A stretch of DNA of 64,000 nt. Source: Podospora pseudoanserina. Its lineage: Eukaryota; Ascomycota; Sordariomycetes; Sordariales; Podosporaceae. The stretch's first letter is position 1. The number at the start of each line of letters is the position of its first letter. The stretch is from NCBI RefSeq assembly GCF_035222485.1, contig NC_085924.1, positions 4,340,001 to 4,404,000 on the forward strand, read 5' to 3'. This document shows, in pieces, positions 33,882 through 45,681 of the stretch. The position numbers and the translations under genes were made by a program. Under the pieces are notes generated by a model, which saw only the letters and a program-made list of their open reading frames with translations, did no database searches and was not told where the DNA came from.

Positions 33882-36022
33882 ATGGCGTCCCTCGGACAAA
33901 GTGTGATTGATCTTCATGCTGACCTTGTCCACAAATACCATCGACATACCGGAGCCATCGACCGGATATGGCGCAGCCTCAATTACGCCCAACGTTCCGC
34001 TTGCATGAAGGCCGGAGCTGCCAATGGTGAGGTCCTGCGACACCCTCTCGACTTCAAGCTCGGAAACGTCTACAAGTTCATTCCAGAATGGAATCTCCGG
34101 GACATCACCAAAGCAGGCTCCGACTTCTTCCTCGACCTCTTGCGCTTTAGAGCCACCACTCAACTCTGGTACCAGTATTCCACTGGTCTCAGCAACGGAC
34201 CTGGCGACCATGCTTATATCGTCGAGACCATGGAGAAGAGAAATCTGCGCCTCGCTCAAGAATACAAGAATTGCTTCACTGTGTTCCTGCCTCAGGAGGG
34301 TGAATATGGCAAATCGTACAAAATTCTCAGCAAAGATTCCGGCCTGATGCGGGGTCTTAAACCTGCCATTGATGCTGGTCTCTGCGTTTCGCAAAACACT
34401 GGTGATCTGATCTTGCTGAGACAGCAGTATCTCTTGCAATGTCTCAATATCATGATCGAGGACATCTTGAAAGCCGGTTCCACGGCCAGGGGTCTGAAGG
34501 CCCCGGCCAAGTCGAAAAAGCCTGACACGGCTGTATCAGATGCACTGTCGAAGCTCCAGATGCAGGATGGCAAGAAAAAGGCCAAGTCGCAGCTTTCTCT
34601 CACGGACCTAGTAGCCACTGCTCAGAATCAAAAGGACGTTTTGGACGAGAACCTCAGCTTTTTGTCGACCGCGCCTGTTGTCCTGACCTACTCTGTCAAA
34701 CACTTCTTCTTCAGCCGCCCCGAGTTAGTCCCCGATGAGAAAGGACGTCGGCTACCTGTTCACACCGACAAGTACATTAGCGGTGCCGTCTTCGAGACAC
34801 TCCACATGGCGGTCCAGGATGTGGTTGCATGGGACTATCTCACTCGTCTTTTGCTGCTTCTCGAAACCAACACATCGGACAAAGTCTACCGGCCAATCAT
34901 TCTACAAGAGATCTCCAACGTCTGTCACCATGAGTACAGCCGTGCGCAGGCCATGTTCAAGCGCATGTTGCAGACGGACATGGGCTCGAAATGGTTCAAG
35001 AGGACCTCCAACGTCTACGACAAGGCGGGGAATGCGCGCGTCACAATGAAGGGTAAACCTGAGGACCTCACTGCTACAGACCCCCTGCTTCATTACATGC
35101 TTCGTCTTGTACACCCTGACACAACAGCTGCCAAGGCAGCGGAATGGTTGACGAGGCTCGGTGACCTCATGGAATCCCACCCCGACGAGCGGGCTCGCAT
35201 CAGCAACAAGGAAGGCGATGCCCTCTTCAATCTGGCTGTTATTGTCGGCTTCATTCAAGATCTTGCCCCCGCCATCTCGATTCCCTCACTGTCGCGCAAA
35301 AAAGGTCAGATGTTTGTTTCCCGGTTCGGTGAGTTGGAGGCGGAGCTCAATGCCTTGAAGGACCAGGTGGACTTGCGGGAGTTTGCCGTCCCCATTGATA
35401 ACCTGCTGGAGCCTGGGATGGCGGAGGAGGCTCTTCGAAGTCTGGATAAGTTCATTGTTGGGAAGGTTGGCACCAAGATTGGGTTCCTGTACCAGGGTAC
35501 GTTGGCCGATTGTTTGGAAGATCTTGAGAGACAGTATCAGCAGGTCAAGGAGAAGATGGAGAAGAAATAGGAGCCGACACCGCCTCCCGGTACACCGCCG
35601 AGGACAAGGAAGTACTCATTGAGCAACGCAAGCAGAAGGAGAAGACGCCTGGAACTCCCTCTTCTGTCTACGAGATCACACCGCATGCCCCGACGGCAAT
35701 TGCCCCGGCTGAACCCCCCACGAAGCCATTCAAGGTCAACAAGGCCGCGGTCGATGTTTTTCCACACTCTGTTCAGTTCCACTGAGAACCGGGGACGTTG
35801 AACTGGTCGGCGTTTGTGGGTGCTATGACTGAACTGGGCTTTTCGGTGCTTCCGCGTTTTGGCTCTGTATATAACTTTTATCCGCCTATGACGATGGAGG
35901 TGAAGAGGCCGATTACTCTGCATAGACCCCATGGGTCCGAGATTGGAAGGCATTTGATCTTGACGTTTGCGCAAAAGTTGAAGCGGGTGTACGGGTGGAA
36001 TGCGGATAGCTTTGTGGTTTGA
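33882..36022 (+). CDS. Uncharacterised fungal-specific protein, 3' end frameshifted
   Basis: The main frame (33882-35570) encodes 562 aa without an intron. Landmarks are HRHTGAIDRIWRSLNYAQR, LDFKLGNVYKFIPEWNLRDI and GPGDHAYIVETMEKRNLR. I recognise this as a large fungal family of unknown role. Relatives are longer; the expected tail is present here but in other frames: after the stop at 35570 coding continues as ADTASRYTAEDKEVLIEQ in frame -1, then HTLFSSTENRG near 35765-35795 in the first frame, then NWSAFVGAMTELGFSVLPRF to 36022. The tail looks conserved despite three shifts, which points to sequencing or assembly indels or very recent decay. No membrane helix or catalytic motif seen. Confidence 0.65.
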
Positions 36023-36458
36023 GATCATGGGAACTCTGGGAGCTTGACCAGACTTGACCTATGCAGTTAGTCTATTAGTCTACTACGTAGGTACCAACTG
36101 GGACGCATTTATTGACATCTAACCCGAAAAAGACTGTTGACTTTTACATCTTCGCTCAAAAGAGAAAGCCCGACCCCTCTCAGCGATCCACCATCCATGT
36201 TGCCTTCATCACTAATCTCGGTTACTCGAGAGACCAAACCTGCTGCCCCCCAGACAAGGACCCGCTAGCTTACTCACTTCCACTCGCCACCTCCTTTCCC
36301 TTGACACATCTCCGTCTCATACCTATCCCAGCCTCTTCGTCAAAGCTGAAGGTGGAAACATCCACCACTGTGCTGCGAGCACCATGTAGTCTCCGATATT
36401 CACCCAATCGCCGCTCGGACTCTACAATTCCTGTTTCGACATCATATCCGCAAGCCGC
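36023..36458. other. Intergenic, no gene seen
   Basis: Includes CTACGTAGGTACC near 36083. No supported gene. Confidence 0.4.
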
Positions 36459-38977
36459 CTATGCCGCGCTCCAGATGTCCATGACTCCCTTTCTTTCTGC
36501 CACAGGTGTGAGTGTCCTGGTTGTCTCCGGGTCATCTCGGTCCCACATGTGGTAGACATTTCCTCCATGAGAGATGATGCATTTGAATGGTTCGATAATG
36601 AGGAGAGTTGCCAGCTTCAACACATCCTCATATTCTAGTTCACCCTCTCCATCCAGATCACCCTCATCATCTTGTCTGTCATCCTCACTCCGCTCGGGTT
36701 CGTCAACGTCTACTCGACTGGGTAACTGTTCCCAACACTTTTCCATGCTGATCCGGAACAGTGGAGTTGCTAGGACAAGTGGAGTTGCTAGGACAAGTGG
36801 AGTTGCTAGGACAAGTGCAGTGAGTGGAGAAAGTCTTGATACATGTCTCGGGAATCGCGTTGCAGTGGTTGATTTGGATCCCCTCCACAGTTGAGTCTGT
36901 GGTGCAACATAAACAAATCATAGCGAAGCGCGTCGATACAATTAACAATGCTATCCAAATCGAAAACGCCCCAAAGCAAGGGCAATCTCCACGAGAAAGG
37001 CTGCCACGGATCTCTAAAATCGTGCAGCTGTCGAGCAAAAGGCTGGCTTTCATCATCGCCACATAGGAACAGCATATACCAGGCATCTTCGCGTGAGGTA
37101 TCTTCCCTCATGGTATCCTCTTCACCAATACACATTTCAATCAGTGAGAGGAACTCGAGCACTTGATCAACAGGCATAATGCTCACCGACAAACTCTTAA
37201 ACGTCAACCTCGCTAGTTCATAGAATGTTGTGTTTTCAACGCCTAACAGAAGCTTAGCATAGCCGGTTTCTTTGACAAGATAAGCGAATACCATTGTATG
37301 CCCTGAATATTATGGATTTCTGTGGATTTAGTAGCAATTAGCCAACATGCTCTCTCATGCTTCCAGGTTTGCAAGTCCCAAAGTACCTCCAGAAGCCCCT
37401 CCTCATCCTCATCACGCGCACGAATCGAAAGCTCTCCTGTATGGATCATCTCCCTGATTTTGTCTATATTGTCGGCTACCACAAGACTCGTAATGACTGA
37501 TTCCTTTTACTTGTACACAGGATAGGTCATTATACGCGGACAAATGCTGTAAAAGCCTTGCTGGTCAGGACCAGACGAATGGGTGATGGAGATCCCTTGT
37601 GAAAGGAGCCAAGGTTGTGGTGAAAAATCTACGTGCACGCGGAAATGAACGGAATTATTCGTAGACATAATACCGCGCACCCTGTAGGTTTGAACATTGA
37701 TCCGGAGCTAGCCCCAGCGCATCGGGATCCAATTCGTACGGGTTGAGAGAGGCACCTCCTTGAATCCTGTTGGTGATCCTGTGTAGGGCGAGTTGCTTGA
37801 GAAAGACCTTGTCGTGACCTTTCGTGGGTCTTGGAACTTGGCGGGGGACTAATCTGCAGGAATCATCGCAAACTTGGAAGCTGAGCTTGATTGGCAGTTT
37901 CTCAGATCAGGAACAGTCAGCGCCAGCTCATCTATTACTTCCCGAACACCATCAAATCTGCCCATCATAGGTTCAAAAACTCGTTGCCGCCTCTACCCGT
38001 ACTATCCGAGCAAGGAGGTCCTGATTATCCCATGAAAGCCCTACTGTGGATACCAATGTTGAGAGGCGTTCAAAGGGTGTTTGCTGAGATACCTGAAGGC
38101 TCTCCGGTCGGGATTGAATACTGGTCATGTTGCTCTCTGTGTTGTTTGGGTCGAGGACAGAAGGGTATTGTTTTGGCTGAGAACTGTCTTAACCATTTCT
38201 CTCGCATCGGCTGCTTCCTGCGCGTTAAAACTCGCAGCATGTTGCGCAGATCCAAGAGTGCGTCACCGAAGCGGGCATGTTGCTCCTGGAGCTGCTTCAT
38301 TGATACCTCTCGCCGACTTGTCGAAGCCCTTTGTTCGGTGGCCATGCTATGAATATCGCAGTGGATGGATGTCTAAGTGTGCCTGTTGACCTCATTAATT
38401 GTGGTCAGCTCATTCTGATGCGTCGTCAATATCGTCTAGGCAGGCTTGGTCTCTCACCCTGTGATCATTGATATCGCTAACGTTGCTTCCCCCTTACGCT
38501 TCTCAAGCCTGCGCAGTAGTGCTGCCCTCTCTGCGCTGTGGAAAACAAATTTGACGCGCTTCCATTTTGATAGATCAGCTGGAATGAGATCGTACAGAAC
38601 ATGCATGTCCTCGGAGAAGCGCTGGGAAAGTGGCCTTATGAGCCGGGCAAGATCAGGCTGCGTCGATGAAGCAAGTGACGACTGCTGCACTTCAGTCGCG
38701 TATGCTTGGAGCTGCTGGAATAACTCCTGAACCACAGCAAGGGCTGTACCACAAAAGTTATGAATCGCCCTGCGTCCGATGGACTCAAGTAGTTCGGGTT
38801 CTGACATCTCTGCAGTTCCTGCACATCATCTTTGGCGTGGATGAAACCAGACACCAGCCCCGCTGTCGTCGACGAGGCTCTCAATGTCGCGTCAAGCAGC
38901 TGAACAGCGGCAGCTAAAGTCCCAAAGGGCTTCCATTCTTGCTCTGTAAATGTCTTGTCGTTGGTCGCTCTACGCAC
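36459..38977 (-). pseudogene. Decayed fungal ankyrin-type protein with NLR-associated helical N-terminus
   Basis: A chain of minus-strand segments reads as one protein in shifting frames. N-terminal helices: 38977 (WKPFGTLAAAVQLLDATLRA), 38807 (HNFCGTALAVVQELFQQLQ) and 38345 (QHARFGDALLDLRNMLRVL). Next LPIKLSFQVCDDSCRLVPRQ to NPYELDPDALGLAPDQCSN (37900-37700), FRVHVDFSPQPWLLSQGISI, a TAA stop, then ankyrin-like VVADNIDKIREMIHTGELSI (37480), more helical sequence (36806-37294) and a C-terminal part (36459-36746). This order is known in fungal ankyrin proteins. Several stops and frame changes cannot all be introns, so I call it a pseudogene, not with certainty. Confidence 0.45.
36761..36814. 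repeat. 18-bp tandem repeat, three perfect copies
   Basis: GTGGAGTTGCTAGGACAA three times. In one minus-strand frame it encodes LVLATP repeated and joins the segment at 36459-36746, so it may be coding. Confidence 0.85.
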
Positions 38978-39679
38978 GAGGGGGCCAATGAAGGTGCAAT
39001 GACTGTGCTTCGGCTTCCTTCACGTCCGAATGAAGTTGAGTTCAGCTCCTAGGCACCCCAACACGAAAGCAAATATCGGGCACGTGCATTGTCCTGCAGA
39101 CTTAGCTAATCCTGGCTGGTCATACTGCCTCATGACTTTGGCCACGCAGCCACATCAATTTGGAGCTTTTCTTGTGCAGTTACGCAACCCCATTCGTCAA
39201 TTTCCAACGTGAGGTAGGGTATCCTCTCTGAAGGTGCGACCGCACCTAACTTGTCCGTGCGACCTTAGCCTTGGTGACCTAGAGTGGCGATGTCCTCGGC
39301 ATGCAAGTGACATCTGACGATGGCTTCACTCAAGGATATTGGTTGTGGGAGAGCTCAGGAATCGGCCTTTGGGCTGAGGATCGGGAGGGTAATCTGGTGC
39401 TTCTGAGGATCTTCGGGTATATATTGGTTGGACTTCTATGCTCTTTGAAGCAGGTACTCTTCCTTTGTATCTAGCAGTTCAATATTGCTGGTGCTTTGCC
39501 ATCATCTCTGATTTCACATCACCACTGTCGGAACCACTTGTTAATGCCTAAAGAACACCAATCAATCCTTCTAAAAGAGTTGGAACCTAACCATCTAATT
39601 CACTCAATATCATATCTTGAACACCTCTTTAAATTAGTCTTTCCGAGTTCATGCCTAGGAGATCATACAAAGTCTCAAC
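38978..39679. other. Intergenic, no gene seen
   Basis: 700 bp between the decayed ankyrin gene and the first giant gene; nothing supported. Confidence 0.45.
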
Positions 39680-42600
39680 CTAACCATCATTAGACAGAAC
39701 CACCTCAAACTCCCCCCTAATCGGATCACGCTCCCTCGCCCCCCTAAAATAAGCAAGCGTAATCAACCTAACCACCCTATCCCCCTTCCCATAATCATTC
39801 AAGTACGCAAGCGACAGTATCGAACTAAGCTCATACACCTTCCTCACACTAACAAAACCACTACTACTCCGCGGCAACAACCTCAACATCAGCACATCCA
39901 ACTCAGGGTCATGAAGCTTGGAGAATTGCAGCAGCGCATTGAACCGCAAGTTACTCAAGATCGTGGCTCCCGCGCCTTGGTATGTCTTCATGAGCATGTT
40001 CCTCCCTTGGTATTTTGTGTCTCCTAGCGGAATGCAGACGTCGAATTCCTTGAGCATGTAGTTGCTTTGGGTGTTGCTGACGAGGATGGAGAATACGATG
40101 TCTTTGGGGAGGTTGAGGCTGTTGGTGTAGATGGCGTTCTGGTTGGGTGTGTAGGCTGTGCATTTGAAGACTGGGGGGCCGGCTGGGTCTTCGGCGGCTA
40201 TGGCTGCCCTGATGGCTAAACGGGCGAAGTGGGGAGTGGACGGCGATGGGGGAAGGATGGGAGATGTGACGGTGGGGATGCTGCGAATGTGCGGTGCGTC
40301 ACAGGGTGAGTATGCCAAGGGGGCTGGTTCTGAGGTATCCAAGGAGAAGATAGAGCTGGCGGCTGTTGAGGCTGCGCGGGGGCGGAGAAAAGGATGGTCG
40401 CTGTCATCCTCTGAGCCCGAATCCTCATCGCCAGAGGCAGCGGTGGGGGGGAAGAGTTTTGGGACGATTGGATGGTTGGTTGAATGGAGGGTGCGCAGGG
40501 TCTGCGGTCCCTCCGGTACCGCGAAAGCAAGACTGCGTATCATGGTGGTGTTCTCGGGCGGCTGTAGGCTCGCAATGGCTGGGACGGGCTGGCCAGATCC
40601 TCTCTTCTTCAGGTCAATTTCGAGGTAGTAGATCGGCTCTGTTAGCTGCATGGCGAACAAGGCGGAGTTGGGAGTGTCATCTTCAAAAGGAACAATATCA
40701 GGCCCCTCGGGATTGTTGGGGTGCTTGTACGGCTTCATCAGGTTCTTGTCGTTGAGCATATCGAGTTGCACCTTTGCCAATCTGGTTGACCTCAGCAAGC
40801 GCAGGTCGTCTTCGACATCTGGCTGTACAGCCCTAGGAACCGTATTCCACAGAAAAAAGTTGTCTTTGGAGGTTGGGCTTTGCTCAATGGGTGGCTTGAA
40901 TGGCAACTGTGGATTGCTGGGGTCCAGTTTGCGCTCCTCCTTGTCAACCGTGTACTGTTTCCTCATGTTGACGGTGAGATGGTCTGCTCCAAGACTGTTT
41001 CCTACTGCGAAACACGGCTGGTGGGGAGGCTGGGTGAAGATCAGTTTGTCAAAGTCCACAGAGCCAGGGGTACGATCGAGCAGACCGAGCATGACACCGT
41101 CGGCAACAATCTCATGGCGTAACAGTGGTGCCTGCGGCGGAGCCTCCTGGTCTTTACGAACAGTGTCCACTTTGAGATCAGGAAACATGGTGACCAGATC
41201 GGATCGGAGGTAGAATCCATATGTGGGAACCTGCGGACGATGTTTCTGCTCTTCTGGGAGGTGCTTGATGAAACGGTTGACGGCCTCCTTGATAGCTGCA
41301 CGATCCATGTCTGTCCCTTTCTCATTACCCAGGCTAAGAGTTCCGTCAATCATCGCATCCACCCAGTTGGGATCGATGTAGAAGAACTTGAGGCTTTCCG
41401 GACTGAGGTGGGATGGGTCACTGATGAGATAATGCGCAGGGACGCCAGAGAGAAACATCCGGTCCATGACAAACGCAAGTACAACCATCCAGTCAGTAGA
41501 GACAGGGCTGTTTGTTTCGTCATAGACAATTTGGTGTTTTTCATCACTGCCCTGGGCAAGAGAAAGCTCGAGCGCTGCCTCCGTTGCCGCTTCGAGATAT
41601 TGCTGCTCTATAATGCGGTTGTTGAGGTCAAGAGCACGAGTCCTTTTGGGCCCGAGGATGGGTCGGAACCAGCGCACCCAGGAAGAAGTGGGTGGTGTTG
41701 CTGGATCAGATGGTCCGTCTACAGGATCAGGGGTTTCTGTTGGTAGTCCCTCGCTCATCTCATGGAGTCTGTTGACTGTATGTTTCATCCCATCCAAGAC
41801 TTCGGCAAGTGTCCTCACGCTCGTCTCCCCTCCAAGTTTCTTTGCCGCTGCAAGCTTGATCTTGTGCATGGCCGACTTATGGATAGCGCCCCTGAGCCGG
41901 GATAGTGCGGCCGTGAATCCCTGGTCCCCTACAGCGAGGACCCTGCCCAAGTTCCAAGCAGACGAATATGTCACATCCACAATTCCCAGCTCTTGATCAA
42001 GGACCTGAAAATCCTGACCTGAGTTGGAACAAGTGTCGAAATACGGGTTCTTGGGGACAACTGTAGGGGTGAAGGGACTTCGATAGAATGCCATAGTTGA
42101 CTCGCCAGTCTGCAGTCGGTACTTGACTAATGTGAAGCCATCTTCCAGTCTTTTTGCCAGGCGCTCACTAACTCTGTTTCCTTTCAGACTGTCTATGACA
42201 TCCTGCGGTGGCCGAAGAACACTCAAAGATCTGCCCAAATCGACGAAGGAATCATAAACGTTGAGCATGTTTGGCGGCATGACGGTGTAATTCCAACTGT
42301 GCAGAGAACACAGACAGACAAACTGTTTCTCCTCCGGGTTGGGGAAGGTCATCTGTTCGACACCCTCAATCGAGACGAGGTGAACCGCAACGCTGACTGG
42401 CGTTTTGTTTTGCATTGGCCCAGATCGTGCGCCAACGACGATGGAGAATATTCCGACATCCTCTGTACCGCTGATGGCCATTCCCGTTGTGTTGATCTTG
42501 CGCACGTGCGAGAGGTATGCGTACTGAGACACGTCTGGCTTATCCTTCTCGATCCTGTTGCCATTCTCGTCGAACGCCGAGAAAAGTGACTTGAACAAGT

Positions 42601-43300
42601 TCGATTTGATGAAGATGAATTCTCCTTTCTTGTCGTTGACGTTACGAAACCCCTCTTCTCCATCTTGGATGGGGTTGGCGGCGTTTGTGATCCCTCTCAT
42701 CTGTCCGACGGTCATCTTCATGGATAGCGTACTCGTTTGTTGCCACTCCTGCCCGGCAGGTAGATTCGGCAGTCCCTTCAAATCTCCTGGATTCAACTTG
42801 ATCTCTTCTTGCGTGAATGTGAACAGCGCCAACCACGGCACCCTCCGCCTAGTATCGCCATTACCCTCCGTACTGGGGCTGCCAATTCTCTCCCACGGTA
42901 GATGGGGATCGCTCAACACAACGTGAGGCAGCATCCGGTTCTCTTCGGGGTACCCCGACGGCGGATAGACGGAATAGACGGACTGTTCAGGCAGCATGAA
43001 TTGTGGTGCGTCGACGGAGAAGGTCTGCTGAGAGAGGAGCAGCAGTGGCTGGTCATTATTCATGGCTGTGACGGTCTGCTCCGCGGTGATAGTGTACTGG
43101 GGTCCTGCGACAAGACTCGGCGCCCAGAAAGAGTTGAGCCGTTCCTCGCCGGGGAGGAGATCTGGACCGTCATCGTCTTCGCCCAGTAGGGCGAGGCCTT
43201 TAGCTTTGCGGGCTTTGTAAACATTTCTTCGGGCATGGCGGAGGGTGAGATGGCGGGGGGAGTTGATTGCCCGAGACTTGCTGCCTGTGAAGATCGCCAT
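39680..43300 (-). CDS. Giant intronless protein A (1206 aa), related to uncharacterised bacterial proteins
   Basis: One uninterrupted frame of 1206 aa, unusual in this intron-rich genome. The start is the ATG at 43300. No signal peptide or membrane helix; probably cytosolic. An Ig-like beta region comes first (SFWAPSLVAGPQYTITAEQT at 58-77, then DAPQFMLPEQSVYSVYPPSG and LPHVVLSDPHLPWER at 124-138). Then come SLHSWNYTVMPP (332-343), GESTMAFYRSPF (399-410) and DVTYSSAWNLGR (442-453), a helical middle, HYLISDPSHLSPESLKFFYI at 623-642, and a C-terminal domain with YGFYLRSDLV. I associate these landmarks with large bacterial hypothetical proteins; this is from memory and needs a search. It is head-to-head with the lectin-like gene and close to two other giants. 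Function unknown. Confidence 0.85.
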   Translation of the reverse strand: MAIFTGSKSRAINSPRHLTLRHARRNVYKARKAKGLALLGEDDDGPDLLPGEERLNSFWAPSLVAGPQYTITAEQTVTAMNNDQPLLLLSQQTFSVDAPQFMLPEQSVYSVYPPSGYPEENRMLPHVVLSDPHLPWERIGSPSTEGNGDTRRRVPWLALFTFTQEEIKLNPGDLKGLPNLPAGQEWQQTSTLSMKMTVGQMRGITNAANPIQDGEEGFRNVNDKKGEFIFIKSNLFKSLFSAFDENGNRIEKDKPDVSQYAYLSHVRKINTTGMAISGTEDVGIFSIVVGARSGPMQNKTPVSVAVHLVSIEGVEQMTFPNPEEKQFVCLCSLHSWNYTVMPPNMLNVYDSFVDLGRSLSVLRPPQDVIDSLKGNRVSERLAKRLEDGFTLVKYRLQTGESTMAFYRSPFTPTVVPKNPYFDTCSNSGQDFQVLDQELGIVDVTYSSAWNLGRVLAVGDQGFTAALSRLRGAIHKSAMHKIKLAAAKKLGGETSVRTLAEVLDGMKHTVNRLHEMSEGLPTETPDPVDGPSDPATPPTSSWVRWFRPILGPKRTRALDLNNRIIEQQYLEAATEAALELSLAQGSDEKHQIVYDETNSPVSTDWMVVLAFVMDRMFLSGVPAHYLISDPSHLSPESLKFFYIDPNWVDAMIDGTLSLGNEKGTDMDRAAIKEAVNRFIKHLPEEQKHRPQVPTYGFYLRSDLVTMFPDLKVDTVRKDQEAPPQAPLLRHEIVADGVMLGLLDRTPGSVDFDKLIFTQPPHQPCFAVGNSLGADHLTVNMRKQYTVDKEERKLDPSNPQLPFKPPIEQSPTSKDNFFLWNTVPRAVQPDVEDDLRLLRSTRLAKVQLDMLNDKNLMKPYKHPNNPEGPDIVPFEDDTPNSALFAMQLTEPIYYLEIDLKKRGSGQPVPAIASLQPPENTTMIRSLAFAVPEGPQTLRTLHSTNHPIVPKLFPPTAASGDEDSGSEDDSDHPFLRPRAASTAASSIFSLDTSEPAPLAYSPCDAPHIRSIPTVTSPILPPSPSTPHFARLAIRAAIAAEDPAGPPVFKCTAYTPNQNAIYTNSLNLPKDIVFSILVSNTQSNYMLKEFDVCIPLGDTKYQGRNMLMKTYQGAGATILSNLRFNALLQFSKLHDPELDVLMLRLLPRSSSGFVSVRKVYELSSILSLAYLNDYGKGDRVVRLITLAYFRGARERDPIRGEFEVVLSNDG

Positions 43301-44175
43301 TTTGGACTAAACCCCAAAACTGGAAAGCAGTCCAGGACTATAACTGCAGCGTTAAGAGAAGTATCGTGAAGTGAAGAATGAAGTAAGCTGCTGTTGGGCA
43401 AAACGTCAGGACGATGAGGAACTTGGGAAGTTGTGCAGCAGCTTTGGTTTGGTCCGAGATTGGCCCACTTGCGATTTCCTCTCTCCCCATCTCCACAAAA
43501 TAGGCCAGTTATTTTCGAAGTACCTCGTTGTCTTCAAGATCAAAAAGTGACTTCGGGCGATACTTTTCCTGTTGAACAATGAGAACCACTATCCCCGAAG
43601 CAGGCAGACCGGAACCCCGCAGGGGTCACCTGCATTGCATGACAGACGGAACAGAGAGACCTATCGAAAAATGCAGTACTACACTGCGTCACTGCATGTC
43701 TCAAGCGCGAATTCCGCAAGCTGGCATAATGGAACTTTGAACTGTCTGCTTCAGCCAGCCACTTTTGAGGATCATGATGGGTACGTCTGCATCATGAGCC
43801 GGATTGGGAGGTGAAGCTGTACATCATGAGCGCTGAGTTGTCAGGCATCACGATCGTCACATGAAATCATCCGGTGTCAGGATTGTGAGTTCATATTGTT
43901 CGTCTTTGGGTGATCGACAACCACAGCGCGTGGTGGTTTGAGGGGCCACTGAGCTCCACGAAGGAAATTGCCATTATCGTTACCTCATATTTACAAAAAT
44001 CATGTGCAGATTTTGCATGACAAGACGGTATATAAATTATGATGGCTCTGCTTCCGCATTCTGCCTTTACATCCTCTCACTTTGTCACCATCTTTCCCAT
44101 TACCTTGACAAACAAAAGACATCTGAACCGTTCCACAAAGTATTTCCCATCTCCTTCAGGACTTGAATAGCAATC
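43301..44175. promoter_or_regulatory. Divergent promoter between giant gene A and the lectin-like gene
   Basis: 875 bp between two start codons. A TATATAAA box at 44030-44037 serves the plus-strand gene. No coding frame of note. First of three successive head-to-head promoters. Confidence 0.5.
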
Positions 44176-45197
44176 ATGGTCGGCGTAACAACCATTGCGA
44201 ACCTCAACGCCCCAGCCGGCAAGCAAATCAGCTTGTACTACAACCTCAAAAATCAGAACCTTGGTCTTCAGCAACGCAACGAGTCCACTTCGCAAGACCC
44301 CCCCACCGACGTCTATGTCTCTAGCATCACCGCTCAAGTTGGATGGATTGAGAACCCATCCCAGGTGGCCAGCGCCAACTTGACCGGTCTTCCACTTGTC
44401 TTCGGCTTCACTGAAAAGAAGGCCGATCCTGCTGTTCCCAAGCAGCTGAATCACGACGTCTCTATCCTTTCCCCTGTGTATAACCCTGTTGGCCAAACTC
44501 TCAAAGACAACAAAACCATCGCTGCTGTCAGTGACGGTGTGTCTGCATCTGTCTTCTTCCTCACGTATGTGCCCCATCTCACCTTTCTACACTTCTTCCC
44601 CATCCCCTCTTACTTTCGTCTGTTCAGTCAACCAGGCTTATTGACCTTTTACCCAGCGGGGGAAGTGGAAACGCCTACAAAATCGAGGAGGCAGTCGTCG
44701 GCCAAATCCAACCAGACGACTGGTCCGGAACCGCAGTCATCATCCAGGACTCATCCCTCGCTGCGTACTATTCCGAGCCCGGTGTTCGTCGGATCATTTA
44801 CCAGGCTGCCGACAACTCCGAGATCCACGATTATCGCCCCAAACGAGGATGTAAGTAAAGACCTAGCCCGGAACTCATACCGATTAATAACCATTTTTTG
44901 ACAGATGTGAACATTGGCAACACCAACGCCAAAGATGCCAGTCCTCTTGCTGTTGTCACGGCCGGCAGCAAGGCCTACCTCTACTACGTGAACACACATG
45001 ATCAGGTGAAGAGGATCGTCAAGAGTGACCTCTCCAACCCGGACTCGTGGGGTCAGGAACAGGATGTCAACGCGCCTAAAAAGGTTTCAAAGGAGAGTCA
45101 GATTACTGTCATCTCTGCGGGTGGCAAGAATCATTTGTTCTATGTCGCTCAGGGGGCGTCCGATACTACGTTTGAGCATATTGTCGACAGCCAGTGA
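44176..45197 (+). CDS. Lectin-like beta protein (fucose-lectin/beta-propeller type suspected)
   Basis: Three exons, 44176-44564, 44657-44850 and 44905-45197, give 291 aa with consistent phases. The protein shows recurring units of the type hydrophobic-strand, aromatic pair, polar turn: KQISLYYNLKNQNLGLQQ, SSLAAYYSEPGVRRIIYQA, SKAYLYYVNTHDQVKRIVKS and KNHLFYVAQGAS, spaced about 50-70 residues. This looks like blades of a fungal fucose-specific lectin propeller, but the sugar-site residues were not verified. No signal peptide, which is also true of many fungal defence lectins. It pairs head-to-head with giant gene A, suggesting joint expression. Other beta-repeat folds remain possible. Confidence 0.6.
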
Positions 45198-45681
45198 GGG
45201 CGGGGACGAAATGTTGCTTGGATCTGACTTGGCTGTCCACCTTTTTGTTAGGTTGGCATCACGATCGCTTCCTTCTCGGATAGGGTCTGGTAGCATGGAC
45301 TCGTTAATTTATATCACATTTGAACCCTGGTGTGTTCAATACTTTATGTTCCTACCTATAAAACTGAACCCCAGCCCCTTCATCCGCGCTGATCAGGAAC
45401 CGGCAGAGGCAATACTGCAGCTAATCACCATATTTGAGACTGTAAAGGCGTGTGTATTGTGCACGGTGTCAGATCTTCACTGTGACTTCTTCGCTAATTT
45501 TGCTATCCTCCAGGGCCATGAGTCAACCTTGCCTTTGGTATTTGGATGCACAATCAAGTATGTATTGTGTGGATAAGGTGGTGGGCTAACACCACAAAAC
45601 TAAACTCGACAAATATTCTGAACTCCCAAACTAACCAGCTGACATGTATCCCAAGCCCTACGTAAACCTACCATGGTACTA
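45198..45681. other. Convergent 3' intergenic gap
   Basis: 484 bp between the ends of the lectin-like gene and giant gene C. No gene seen; presumably holds both polyadenylation regions. Confidence 0.45.

Noticed and set aside
40158-42926. Plus-strand open frames antisense to giant gene A
   Set aside because: Shadow frames without domains; the 1206-codon minus frame explains the openness.
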